Notes: generated by a model not told the origin, from the letters alone. Positions 4,828 through 11,938 are shown, counted from the first letter of the stretch. The stretch is DNA of 12,045 nt from Desulfobacter curvatus DSM 3379 (GCF_000373985.1 NZ_KB892907.1:1-12045); one strand, 5' to 3'. Numbers and translations: made by a program.

Positions 4828-6462
4828 TTATCCCCATGCTCTATAATTACCTGAATAGGTGTATTTTAATTTGGCTGATCCCAGCTTGCCGATTTCCTTA
4901 AACCGGATCTTTTGAACAATGATTTCCGTTTGGTTGGTTTCGAAATCACGATAAACGCAAATCCCATTGTCTGCCTTGTTTCTCCAATGAGCCCCGCCGC
5001 TGATATCGTACATGGTCGGCGGGTCATATTTCCCCTGGCTGTTCTTCTGCAATTTGGTGGGGTGGGCCACGATCCAGATATGAATTCCGTTGAGCCTGGC
5101 AAAACGCCTGATCTTTGTCAGTTCCTGTGAAATGTACTGGGTTTCGGACAATCTGTTGAAAAGGTGTTCAACTTCGTTCCAGGGATCGATTACAAGCCCC
5201 TTTATGCCAAACTGAAGGCAAAGTATCCGGGCATACTTCAAAATCGTGTCTACAGATAAAATTTCGCCTTTGGGGGCGATGAATTTAACATATTCATCAA
5301 GCATCTCTGTTTCTTCTCTGGCTTCGGCCATGGACATGCGGTCCCCGTAATGTGAAGGACGAAAAGATTTCCCCAGGCTTTTTTCAATGAGAGTTTGGGC
5401 GTGGCGTTGTAGCGGCCAGTTTTCAGGACTGAAAAAGCCAAAGCGCCACATGCTACCCTTGATGAGGTTGATGGCAAGTGCATCCACAAAGTTTGACTTC
5501 CCGCTGCCAGGGATACCGGTAACAATGGTCAGTTCCCCAGGCCGGACCGTGTAATACTCATCCAGATTTGCCCAACCGGTTTTTTCTCCACCTTCAACCC
5601 CCTGGCAGTATTCATGCAGAACAATATCCGCAAGGCTTGAAGGATTAATGATGCCTTTCACCGGAAACGGCTTTGCATTTTCCAGGGCGGACTTTAATTC
5701 ATCCTTACCATGCTGTTTTAAAACGTCGTTGCAGTCCTTGCAGCCAGCCGGGTATTCAACCACAAAACACTTTTCAATTCCGATCCGCCGCCCTAATTCC
5801 TGAACAGCTCTTTTCCCGGGTGCGTCGTTGTCACCGGCGATGATGATTTTATCAAACCGCTCGAACAGCTTTTCAGTGCCATTTAGAAAATCGAATTTGG
5901 TATTGAAATTCTTTGAATTCTCGGATGGTGCGCCATCTGGGATACTGACAGCCTCATACCCGGCAACAAGGCAGGATAAGGCGTCAATTTCGCCTTCTGT
6001 GATGACCAGTTCCTTGTGGGATGATAAAAGGGCTTTGTCTCGGCGATAAAGGCATTTCTTCCCGCCTTTCTCTTGCCGGAAATCTTTTTGACTGGTCCGG
6101 TACTTCACATTGACGCAAATGGAATTGTAAAAGTATGGGAATTTGATCCAGCCCTTACCAAAATTATTTTCAAAACCGATGCGCTCTTGTTCAAGAATAC
6201 CCTGGGGAATGCCCCGGGATTCAAAATACTGAATGACGTTTTCAGGCAGCACCTGTTTGGGCTCGTATGGAATCGGTTTGGCGTCTCCTTTTTTCAATGA
6301 ACCAGACCATCCGCAATGGTGACAAAGCCAAACACCTTCGATTGTGTTAACCGCCAGGCACTGCTCTTTTGATTTTTTCCTGTTTGGAGAGCATTGTGGG
6401 CAGATTGTGCGGGTTTCTGTCCCACTCCCATGGATATGTATACCGTAGCTTTCAAAACTCAT
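4828..6462 (-). CDS. T7 gp4-like bifunctional primase-helicase
   Basis: The 544-residue protein has the full primase-helicase layout. It begins with a zinc-binding domain with Cys21, 24, 47 and 50 (CPQC...CHHCGW). A TOPRIM domain follows with TEGEIDAL at 155-162, whose glutamate is catalytic, and GDNDAPG at 210-216, whose aspartates bind metal. A RecA-fold helicase domain comes last, with Walker A GIPGSGKS at 316-323, a Walker B-like VIDPWNE near 425, and WIVAHPTK as the sensor region. It would synthesise primers and unwind the element's DNA during autonomous replication. The length matches phage gp4-type proteins. ATG 6462 directly follows the TAA of the DnaD-like gene (TAAATG), with AAGGCG as ribosome site, so the two are coupled. 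The combination implies that the element replicates itself after excision. Confidence 0.93.
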   Translation of the reverse strand: MSFESYGIHIHGSGTETRTICPQCSPNRKKSKEQCLAVNTIEGVWLCHHCGWSGSLKKGDAKPIPYEPKQVLPENVIQYFESRGIPQGILEQERIGFENNFGKGWIKFPYFYNSICVNVKYRTSQKDFRQEKGGKKCLYRRDKALLSSHKELVITEGEIDALSCLVAGYEAVSIPDGAPSENSKNFNTKFDFLNGTEKLFERFDKIIIAGDNDAPGKRAVQELGRRIGIEKCFVVEYPAGCKDCNDVLKQHGKDELKSALENAKPFPVKGIINPSSLADIVLHEYCQGVEGGEKTGWANLDEYYTVRPGELTIVTGIPGSGKSNFVDALAINLIKGSMWRFGFFSPENWPLQRHAQTLIEKSLGKSFRPSHYGDRMSMAEAREETEMLDEYVKFIAPKGEILSVDTILKYARILCLQFGIKGLVIDPWNEVEHLFNRLSETQYISQELTKIRRFARLNGIHIWIVAHPTKLQKNSQGKYDPPTMYDISGGAHWRNKADNGICVYRDFETNQTEIIVQKIRFKEIGKLGSAKLKYTYSGNYRAWG

Positions 6463-7212
6463 TTAAAACGCCTTTTGGAATAGAGATTGATTTGATTCTT
6501 TTTGAATGGCCTGGTCTTTACCCCGAATGATCCCCCGGAAGTATTTTTCACCTTTACCTGATTTCCAGTATTGTCCATCCACGTATGCGGTAAGGGCGGC
6601 ATTGATTGTTTCGTTGGGGTACTGTTTCCAATATTCAATTTCTTTCTGAATGACACCGGATGAAATCTGACCGGTTTTTCTGGTGGAAATAAATCCGTCG
6701 ATGGTTTGTTCGAGTTTTGGTTTATCCCATCCGTTTATCTCCGGTGAAAAAAAATCTAAGGCAGAAATCGTCCTTTTATATTTATTTACATTATCTACAT
6801 TATTGTTTGTGTCCTTTGGTTGTCCTTTGCCTGTCCTTTGCCTGTCCGTTTGGGTGTCCTCTTTTTTGTTCGGATGTTGATAAAGTTCCCAGTTGACAAT
6901 GGTTACAATAGAAAAATGGGTGTCCGTTTGGATGTCCAGATTTTCAACATTTTTTAATTTTTCCATGCGGTTTCTAATCGTGGATGGGCTCATCTTGAGT
7001 TCTTTGGCGGCAGTTTTACGACCGAAAATAAATTGACCCTTTTTCAATAATATTTCTGTCTCTCCACGACCTGTTTTGACCGGGACCCACCTATCTTCGT
7101 GACCAGCTTTCAATAAACACCAAATCCAAACTTTAAGAAGTCCCTCATTCTGAAAGACTCGTGAATCTAAGAGCTTTCGATGGAGGAAAATGAACCCGGC
7201 GAGATCCATCAT
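6463..7212 (-). CDS. DnaD-like replication initiation/organiser protein
   Basis: The N-terminal 110 residues match phage replisome-organiser winged-helix domains: FIFLHRKLLDSRVF, LLKVWIWCLLKAGH, then KKGQFIFGRKTAAKELKMS with the recognition helix PSTIRNRMEKLKN and SIVTIVNWELYQ. A polar linker (about 112-145) includes a repeat-encoded stretch. The C-terminus (ETINAALTAYVDGQYW, GEKYFRGIIRGKD) resembles the DnaD/DnaB_2 C-terminal domain that binds DNA and helicase. Such proteins bind the origin and load the helicase, here the one encoded next door. The start overlaps the stop of a 48-residue ORF by four bases (ATGATG/TGA). The choice between the adjacent ATGs at 7212 and 7209 is open. An 11-bp tandem repeat inside the linker could make the gene phase-variable. 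Confidence 0.82.
   Translation of the reverse strand: MMDLAGFIFLHRKLLDSRVFQNEGLLKVWIWCLLKAGHEDRWVPVKTGRGETEILLKKGQFIFGRKTAAKELKMSPSTIRNRMEKLKNVENLDIQTDTHFSIVTIVNWELYQHPNKKEDTQTDRQRTGKGQPKDTNNNVDNVNKYKRTISALDFFSPEINGWDKPKLEQTIDGFISTRKTGQISSGVIQKEIEYWKQYPNETINAALTAYVDGQYWKSGKGEKYFRGIIRGKDQAIQKESNQSLFQKAF
6811..6855. repeat. 11-bp tandem repeat inside the DnaD-like gene
   Basis: Plus-strand units GTCCTTTGGTT, GTCCTTTGCCT, GTCCTTTGCCT (11 bases each) and GTCCGTTTGGGT (12) follow one another, with GTCC again at 6856 and at 6924-6935. They encode part of the polar linker. Gain or loss of one unit would shift the reading frame. Confidence 0.7.
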
Positions 7213-7355
7213 TCGGTCTCTCTCATTACGATAAGGCGGTCATGAAACCGGGATAAACCATTACTTTTTGGAAAGAAGCGAATGGCCAACTCAGCGACCC
7301 ATGGAGCCAACCATCCAGCCATAGACTTTTTGAATTTGGAGACTTTTTTGGACAT
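7209..7355 (-). CDS. 48-residue basic peptide coupled to the DnaD-like gene
   Basis: ATG 7355 has AGGTGGAG just upstream. The frame ends at a TGA (7211-7209) that overlaps the next gene's first ATG as ATGA, a classic coupled junction. The peptide starts MSKKVSKFKKSMAGWLAPWV, then AELAIRFFPKSNGLS and ends RLIVMRETE. It has a basic N-terminus and a tryptophan-rich amphipathic helix that could touch membrane or a protein partner. I recognise no family. The position between the AlpA-like regulator and the replication initiator suggests a role in excision or replication control, which is inference. Confidence 0.7.
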   Translation of the reverse strand: MSKKVSKFKKSMAGWLAPWVAELAIRFFPKSNGLSRFHDRLIVMRETE

Positions 7356-7364
7356 GGGCTCCAC

Positions 7365-7595
7365 CTATGCGCTGAGGCAAACGCGGTTTGACTCAATGAA
7401 GCGCTCAATGGCCGCTTCTTCATACTTTGGAACCCCACCAATCATCACATAATCAGGCCCCTGTCTGCGATGCCGCATGTTATATAAAGTTTGCACCGCG
7501 ATACCGAGATACTCAGCCGCCTCCTTAACAGAGTACAGCCGTTTGCCTTTACCAAAATAACCGGGGGTAACGCTTTCGGATTTATTTTTGTTCAT
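7365..7595 (-). CDS. AlpA/excisionase-type HTH regulator
   Basis: The 76-residue protein carries a MerR-like winged helix-turn-helix at about residues 20-66: LYSVKEAAEYLGIAVQTLYN, then RRQGPDYVMIGGVPKYEEAA and a closing IERFIES helix. This is the HTH_17/AlpA class, which in P4-like satellites and islands (AlpA, Vis) acts as recombination directionality factor and transcription regulator. ATG 7595 has AAAGGA as ribosome site. The gene opens the replication operon and lies directly downstream of a region with palindromes and half-sites, which are natural candidates for its operators. It sits more than 2 kb from the integrase, so a pure excisionase role is not certain. Confidence 0.85.
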   Translation of the reverse strand: MNKNKSESVTPGYFGKGKRLYSVKEAAEYLGIAVQTLYNMRHRRQGPDYVMIGGVPKYEEAAIERFIESNRVCLSA

Positions 7596-7840
7596 GTTAA
7601 AAATCCTTTCGTTTTTAGGGTATTGCCGATTTTTACCGGCCTTTAATTAGAAAGGTGGAGGCCTCCACTTTTAAGATGAAAAAAAATTTTTAAAAAAATC
7701 AGAAAGGCTTTAATGACAATGGTCTTGTGATGAAAATTTTTTTTGGGAAAAAAGCGAAGACCTCCAAAAACAAAACTGGAGGCCTCCACTTTTTGCGAAG
7801 ACCTCCAGTTTTAATAAACTACTGTATTGGATTCAGTGTA
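7596..7840. promoter_or_regulatory. Control region or candidate origin with TGGAGG palindromes and half-sites
   Basis: No gene is visible in these 245 bases. There are two palindromes: a 14-bp perfect one GTGGAGGCCTCCAC (7655-7668) and a 12-bp one TGGAGGCCTCCA (7777-7788). Two further direct half-sites GCGAAGACCTCCA (7754-7766 and 7795-7807) are 41 bases apart. A very AT-rich tract lies between (7676-7752). On the minus strand this precedes the AlpA-like gene. It could be an operator/promoter, an iteron-type replication origin, or both. A minus-strand TTGTCA near 7716-7721 lacks a good -10. Confidence 0.6.
7767..7815 (-). terminator. Possible hairpin terminator after the 7841-9091 gene
   Basis: AAAACTGGAGG (7773-7783) and CCTCCAGTTTT (7802-7812) are inverted repeats separated by 18 bases. 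On the minus strand the stem is followed by GTTTTT. It may end the transcript of the upstream gene, although it overlaps the operator-like palindromes. Confidence 0.35.
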
Positions 7841-9091
7841 TTAATTTTGATCGTTTGGGCGGGAATCCCACTCTTGACGTGATTTTTCTTCCCAATCAGT
7901 TTCCGTTCTTGTGGGTGTTAGGGCTGCATCTACATCTTTTTTTGTCAATACCTGCGAATTAATCCCCTGGGCAGCCAATTTTAAAATTTTATCGTGGAGT
8001 TCATTTTTGTTGTTTTCGTCAACTTCGGCTTTGAATTGGTCAACGAGTGTGAAAAAATTTTTGCAAAAGGTTGTTTTCTGGACGCAGTCTGTTTCTTCAT
8101 ACTCAATGTTGAATGTAAATTCGTATACCCCCCGTCCGGCAGTCTTGTTTCGTCGATATAGTTTGTATTTTTCTGGGAAGTTAATCCTATGGTCTTTGCT
8201 TATCCAGGCCACAAGACGATCATTTACAGCCCCAATTTGTTTTCTATCCTTGTCTTGGAGTGCCACCCAATAGTGATTTGGCGAATCCCTCAAGACCGTT
8301 AAGAAATTGTTCCATGTGACCTTAGAACCACCTTCTTTAAAATTTAATGCTGTCATTTCAACATTCACTCTGGGCTTCCCTTTTTGCTGTATGCTTATCT
8401 GGGAATCAGTTTCGTATCGAATGGTGATGTTTTTTACAAATTCGTCGGCTTCACAATCTACCGCCCCACTTTTAAGCACGTTATCAGATGCTGGAACATT
8501 TTGGGGTGATCTTTCCTTCTGGCTGGCCCAGGTGCTTTCTTTGGCCTCAAGTTCTTTTTTAACCTGGTGGTTCGCAGTATTGTATTCAGGCACAGAATCA
8601 TTCGTAGCATTTGAGAAAGATATTTCTGACACCAAGGTTACTTCATGATTAGTTTCGAATTCCTTCACATCCTTTATTTTGAATCGAAACTCCATCGCAT
8701 CTTTTATTTGTTTAACCGCTTTGGCTTCATCTAAAGATAAATTTAAATCTATGGCAATACAGCCGTCAGGTATCACCGGAGTATCAGTGGGTTGCTTTAA
8801 ATATTCACGCCTGGCTATTGATCTTAATTCATCGTCAGTTAGCTTTTTTTTAATTTCTCCTCTCCGTGAGGCTCCTACTACAAGTTGAGTATTGTGGGCT
8901 CCCTGCTCTATTTTCAACAATTTAAGGATTTCATTTTCTGAGAACTTTCGTTTTAATTCTAATGTACCGAGATCAACAATTTTTTTTCCATATTTTGAAT
9001 ATGGCTGAAGACCTTTTGCCATGCATTCAAAGAGTTCAAAGCCTTCAATTTGCCCTTTTTCTATCAAATCTGTTCCGCTTAGATATCTCAC
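7841..9091 (-). CDS. 416-residue protein of unknown function
   Basis: The frame opens at GTG 9109, but GTG 9091 is a better start because AGGAG sits eight bases before it; the protein then begins RYLSGTDLIEKGQIEGFELF. An N-terminal block (to GLQPYSKYGKKIVD) looks like a small helical DNA-binding or docking motif. A central charged, low-complexity linker (around VKKELEAKES) follows. A C-terminal domain has KNITIRYETDSQISIQQKGK, VTWNNFLTVLRDSP and KYKLYRRN, alternating strands and helices that could be a winged helix of the response-regulator kind. I cannot name a family. It is transcribed in the same direction as the toxin-antitoxin genes, 109 bases downstream of the antitoxin, and ends just before the palindromic control region, so it may regulate that region. 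Confidence 0.7.
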   Translation of the reverse strand: MRYLSGTDLIEKGQIEGFELFECMAKGLQPYSKYGKKIVDLGTLELKRKFSENEILKLLKIEQGAHNTQLVVGASRRGEIKKKLTDDELRSIARREYLKQPTDTPVIPDGCIAIDLNLSLDEAKAVKQIKDAMEFRFKIKDVKEFETNHEVTLVSEISFSNATNDSVPEYNTANHQVKKELEAKESTWASQKERSPQNVPASDNVLKSGAVDCEADEFVKNITIRYETDSQISIQQKGKPRVNVEMTALNFKEGGSKVTWNNFLTVLRDSPNHYWVALQDKDRKQIGAVNDRLVAWISKDHRINFPEKYKLYRRNKTAGRGVYEFTFNIEYEETDCVQKTTFCKNFFTLVDQFKAEVDENNKNELHDKILKLAAQGINSQVLTKKDVDAALTPTRTETDWEEKSRQEWDSRPNDQN

Positions 9092-9199
9092 CGCACTGTC
9101 TCCTGTCACAATCCTGGTTAAAGAACCCCAGGAAAGCAGCTCAGGAAGGCTGCCGTTCGGAACCGGTGATCAGCCGGCCCCTATCCCGGGGAAAGAGAA

Positions 9200-9559
9200 C
9201 TAAATTCTTAATTCAACCTGAAAGTCCGTTGCGTTGACAATAGGGCGGACCATACCCTTTTCTTTTATAAGATCCACAATGCCGTAATTTGAAAGGGTTT
9301 TCAGAGTCCGGGAAAGATTTGATTTTTTTCTGCCTGATAAGGCTTCCAGTTCAACCAGGGATGCCGGGTGCTGGTCCCGGATCAATCTAAGCAGTTTCTG
9401 ATTCTGTCCGCTTAAGACTTGGCCCAGAGATTCCATGGATTCAAACCATATTTTGGGTTCGTTCTTACGTGGCTTATATTCCCCCTTGGCAATGGCAATG
9501 GTCCGGTGTTTGTAATCTTCCTTTGACATGATGCCTATTTTCATAACCTTGCTTGCCAT
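9200..9559 (-). CDS. TumA-like HTH antitoxin
   Basis: The 119-residue protein has an N-terminal helical part (KVMKIGIMSKEDYKHRTIAI) and a winged helix-turn-helix at about 50-100: GQNQKLLRLIRDQHPASLVE, then LSGRKKSNLSRTLKTLSNYG and the wing IVDLIKEKGMVRP. This is the HVO_A0114-type HTH protein that accompanies DUF6516 (TumE) toxins and is thought to neutralise the toxin and repress the operon. ATG 9559 has AAGGA at eight bases and lies five bases after the toxin stop. Toxin-first order is usual for this pair. A second in-frame ATG at residue 6 is possible. Family assignment is by sequence recognition. Confidence 0.8.
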   Translation of the reverse strand: MASKVMKIGIMSKEDYKHRTIAIAKGEYKPRKNEPKIWFESMESLGQVLSGQNQKLLRLIRDQHPASLVELEALSGRKKSNLSRTLKTLSNYGIVDLIKEKGMVRPIVNATDFQVELRI

Positions 9560-9564
9560 GTTGC

Positions 9565-9960
9565 TTATCCTTCCTGTAAGTATTCATCCACTGCCGTCCA
9601 GAAATCTTCAAGCAACTGGCCGGCGCTCTCAAAGGTATACAGTTCCACTTTATCCAACCTGTGTTTATGGTCCCATGTGACTATTCGTCCGGTAAACCCT
9701 TTTTTCCGGGGCGGCTTCACGGCATGAGCATTGTCAAATCCAATAATCCGGGTATTGTGTCTGTCATGCAGTGACATGGAATATCGTATTCCGTGGGGTG
9801 CATGCTGGTCAGGGTGTATAGGTTTCGCCGTGAATTTAACCCAGTACCCTTTATCCATCGGGAATATTTCACCGTCCAAATCCAATAGGGTATCAAGCGA
9901 ACCGTATTTGTTATTCATGTTATCATCGGATGATAATTTGTCAAGGTCATCTGTCGCCAT
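9565..9960 (-). CDS. TumE-like (DUF6516) toxin
   Basis: The 131-residue protein contains the diagnostic blocks of the TumE/DUF6516 family: GYWVKFTAKPI, HGIRYSMSLHDRHNTRIIGF followed by DNAHAVKPP, GRIVTWDHKH and a C-terminal AGQLLEDFWTAVDEYL. Family members are toxins of type II-like modules paired with an HTH antitoxin; the molecular target is not settled as far as I know. The first 14 bases overlap the end of the integrase gene, so it is translated from the integrase transcript; the ribosome site at ATG 9960 is weak, and an internal ATG at residue 15 is an alternative. Placement at the integrase-proximal end suggests stabilisation of the integrated or excised element. Confidence 0.82.
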   Translation of the reverse strand: MATDDLDKLSSDDNMNNKYGSLDTLLDLDGEIFPMDKGYWVKFTAKPIHPDQHAPHGIRYSMSLHDRHNTRIIGFDNAHAVKPPRKKGFTGRIVTWDHKHRLDKVELYTFESAGQLLEDFWTAVDEYLQEG

Positions 9961-11110
9961 GGATATTTACAACCTTGTTTTCCAGTTCTGCTTCTGCGAC
10001 TTTCTGTTTTCTGAGAATATCGTCAAGCTGTCCTGCAGCATTCTTTAAAGCGTCGTCTCTCAAGTGGGCATACCGTTGTGTCATTTTGGGGCTTTTATGC
10101 GTCATGAGTTTTTGAAGGACGTACATATCAACCTGTCCGGAACTGGCCAGCATGGAGGCGTAAACGTGCCTTAAACCATGCAAGGCTCTAAAGTCTTTTT
10201 GAATCCCTGCTTCCTCTTTGATTTTATTCACCGCCTTTTTTACGCACACACGCCTTTTTCCGGACCTCCCAGGGAAAACATAGGGGCTGCCCCCAACCTT
10301 TTCCTGACTTTCAAGAATTTCCCTTGCTGTTGAGTTCATGGGGATCTTTTGATCCTTGCCGCCTTTAGGGTCACGCAAGGTTATGAAACCGGTTTCAAAA
10401 TTTAAATCCCGGTGTTCAAGTTTAAAAATTTCTCCCCGCCTCATTCCAGTGAACAGCGCAAGCTTCATGATATTTGCCACCTGCTGGTCCTCTGCAGTTT
10501 CAAGAATCTCTAAAAGTCGGGTCAACTGTTCTGTGGTTAATTCTTCTGTCTTTTCATTGTCTACCGTGGGCAACTCTATTTTAAATTTAAGAGGATTGCA
10601 GCGGTTGCGCTTGATCCCGAAATTGATAATCCGCCGCAACAGCTCCAAAGTGTTGCGCTTGGTTGCAGGCGCTTTATTTCGAAGTCCCTTTGATCTAAGA
10701 ACCCGGTCAATATCAAGGGGGGCAATCTCATCAGGTGTTTTTGTGCCCAAAAGACTTTTAATATGATTTTCGAATCTGTTTTTATCCGTGACCATGCCCT
10801 TTATGTCTGACTTGGCTTCCTTGTATTCTTCCCAAAGACGGGAAATGGTTGGTTTGCTTTTATCAGCCAGTTCCGCTTCACGCTTTTCTTGGTTGGTCTG
10901 CTGCTCACCGTCTATTCTCTGGCCCCTGATACTGGAAGCCCTGGCAGGGGTCATATCGTCCTGGTATTGACGCCCTGCTTTTTCTTCGACCATCTTGCCG
11001 TTTTTACGATACCGGATGTAATAGATTTTTTCCGGCTTCCCCTGGGCTGATGTCCCTTCAAGATAAAAAACCCCGGCGTACTTTGTTTTGATTCTTTTCT
11101 TGGCCGCCAT
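9947..11110 (-). CDS. int: Tyrosine-recombinase integrase
   Basis: The 387-residue protein has a basic N-terminal arm-binding-like domain (YYIRYRKNGKMVEEKAGR), a core-binding domain (about 85-175, WEEYKEAKSDIKG) and a C-terminal catalytic domain. The catalytic residues are visible: Arg224 in TGMRRGE, Lys near 249 in DPKGGK, HGLRH with His311 and Arg314, His338 in LMTHKS, and nucleophile Tyr347 in QRYAHL. It is full length for P4/lambda-type integrases. It would cut and join the attachment site in the initiator tRNA gene 200 bases upstream of its start. ATG 11110 has GGGGA at about eight bases. The stop overlaps the TumE-like start, so integrase, toxin and antitoxin form one transcript. Confidence 0.95.
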   Translation of the reverse strand: MAAKKRIKTKYAGVFYLEGTSAQGKPEKIYYIRYRKNGKMVEEKAGRQYQDDMTPARASSIRGQRIDGEQQTNQEKREAELADKSKPTISRLWEEYKEAKSDIKGMVTDKNRFENHIKSLLGTKTPDEIAPLDIDRVLRSKGLRNKAPATKRNTLELLRRIINFGIKRNRCNPLKFKIELPTVDNEKTEELTTEQLTRLLEILETAEDQQVANIMKLALFTGMRRGEIFKLEHRDLNFETGFITLRDPKGGKDQKIPMNSTAREILESQEKVGGSPYVFPGRSGKRRVCVKKAVNKIKEEAGIQKDFRALHGLRHVYASMLASSGQVDMYVLQKLMTHKSPKMTQRYAHLRDDALKNAAGQLDDILRKQKVAEAELENKVVNIHGDR

Positions 11111-11116
11111 CGTATA

Positions 11117-11202
11117 TTCCCCACTTTTTGAATATTTTTTTTCTTGTGAGCCTTTAATATCAGGTGTTTTTATCGTTTTATCTTCCCCACACTATTCCCC
11201 AC
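11117..11202. repeat. Three TTCCCCAC direct repeats upstream of int
   Basis: TTCCCCAC occurs at 11117-11124, 11183-11190 and 11195-11202, the last two one helical turn apart (12 bases). They lie between int and the tRNA fragment in an otherwise AT-rich stretch. They are candidates for integrase arm-type sites or an int autoregulatory operator. I see no gene in 11111-11315. Confidence 0.5.
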
Positions 11203-11315
11203 ATATATGGTAAATATACGGGTATTTTGGAGTAAGTCAAGGTAAATGTGAAAATAAGTAATGCTTTGAATTTATAAGAGATAGTATATAAAAGTAAGAA
11301 TGGGTAAAAACTATA

Positions 11316-11367
11316 CTTCGGGCTCATAACCCGAAGGTAATTGGTTCAAATCCTTTCCCCGCTACCA
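11316..11367 (+). other. 3' fragment of initiator tRNA-Met gene: attachment-site junction
   Basis: The segment contains an anticodon stem-loop TCGGG-CTCATAA-CCCGA (anticodon CAT at 11325-11327), a variable loop, TTCAAAT as T-loop, CCCCGCT as the acceptor 3' strand and the CCA end. The three G-C pairs of the anticodon stem are diagnostic of the initiator. No matching 5' half (an AGCGGGG-like acceptor strand and D arm) exists upstream, where the sequence is AT-rich element DNA. This is what remains when an element integrates in the anticodon/T-arm region of a tRNA gene and supplies a new 3' end at its far side. The intact gene should be at the other end. T-stem pairs are imperfect (TT/TT), consistent with relaxed constraint. 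Confidence 0.85.
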
Positions 11368-11375
11368 AGTAAATA

Positions 11376-11407
11376 AAGGCTCTCAGCTGTTTCGCTGGGA
11401 GCCTTTG
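11376..11407 (+). terminator. Terminator of the original tRNA gene
   Basis: AAAGGCTCTCAGC (11376-11388) pairs with GCTGGGAGCCTTT (11395-11407) with one G-T wobble around the loop TGTTTC. It lies nine bases after the CCA of the tRNA fragment and belongs to the chromosome side of the junction. I see no gene or further signal in 11408-11636. Confidence 0.75.
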
Positions 11408-11636
11408 TGGTTTCTGACAAAGCATTTCCAACCCTCAGCACAAATCCCTTGTCCTACCCTGTAATGGCGTCTATTTCCCCTCTATTGAATTTGTAAAATA
11501 AAAATACCTTATGACTTCAATTGGTTCCTTTTTAAAAAGTTAGATCCCGTTAATCCAACCCCCAATATTCTTGTGTCCTTCTCGGTTTCGACAGATACTT
11601 TGGGCGTGGTTAAACCCAAAACAGAGAGGACACATT

Positions 11637-11861
11637 ATGACCATAGGCACCACCAAACAGACAGAGACCACCTCGGAAGATTGTATGGCATCCAAACGGA
11701 CCGCCCAATATCTGGATGCCGCCGAACAGACCTTGAACAACTGGAGGCATCAGGGGCGCGGACCATCTTTATATGAAACACTCCCCTCAAAAAAGGGAAT
11801 AGCGTTCCATTGGTTGTATGGCTTTTTGTTCCACAACACTTTTATTACCGTTACAAATTGA
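11637..11861 (+). pseudogene. Truncated AlpA-like HTH gene in the flanking DNA
   Basis: ATG 11637 is preceded by AGAGAGGA. After a short polar leader the protein reads MASKRTAQYLDAAEQTLNNW then RHQGRGPSLYE, the first two-thirds of an AlpA/HTH_17 domain with the conserved QTLNNWRHQGRGP turn. The domain then breaks off near 11775. Instead of the wing and C-terminal helix the frame runs into a hydrophobic tail (FHWLYGFLFHNTF) with no family resemblance. I interpret this as a regulator from an older element in the same tRNA locus, cut by a deletion or recombination. It is not part of the present element because it lies beyond the tRNA terminator. Confidence 0.6.
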
Positions 11862-11938
11862 AGGTATCAAATCAATAAAGCTATCTCTTTCGGATAACAA
11901 TTCAAGCACAGAAGACAACTTTTTAAATCATCAGCGGC

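Noticed and set aside
7226..7441. 71-residue minus-strand ORF
   Set aside because: Overlaps the AlpA-like gene and the 48-residue ORF in another frame; the 48-residue frame has the ribosome site and coupled stop.
7656..7807. CRISPR array
   Set aside because: Repeats are short palindromes at irregular spacing with no spacer-like units.
9110..9199. Possible hairpins between the antitoxin and the 416-residue gene
   Set aside because: GCAG/CTGC and CCGG/CCGG pairings are short and lack a T-run, so no terminator is called.
11291..11367. Complete tRNA gene
   Set aside because: Only the anticodon arm, T arm and acceptor 3' strand are present; no D arm or matching 5' acceptor strand.
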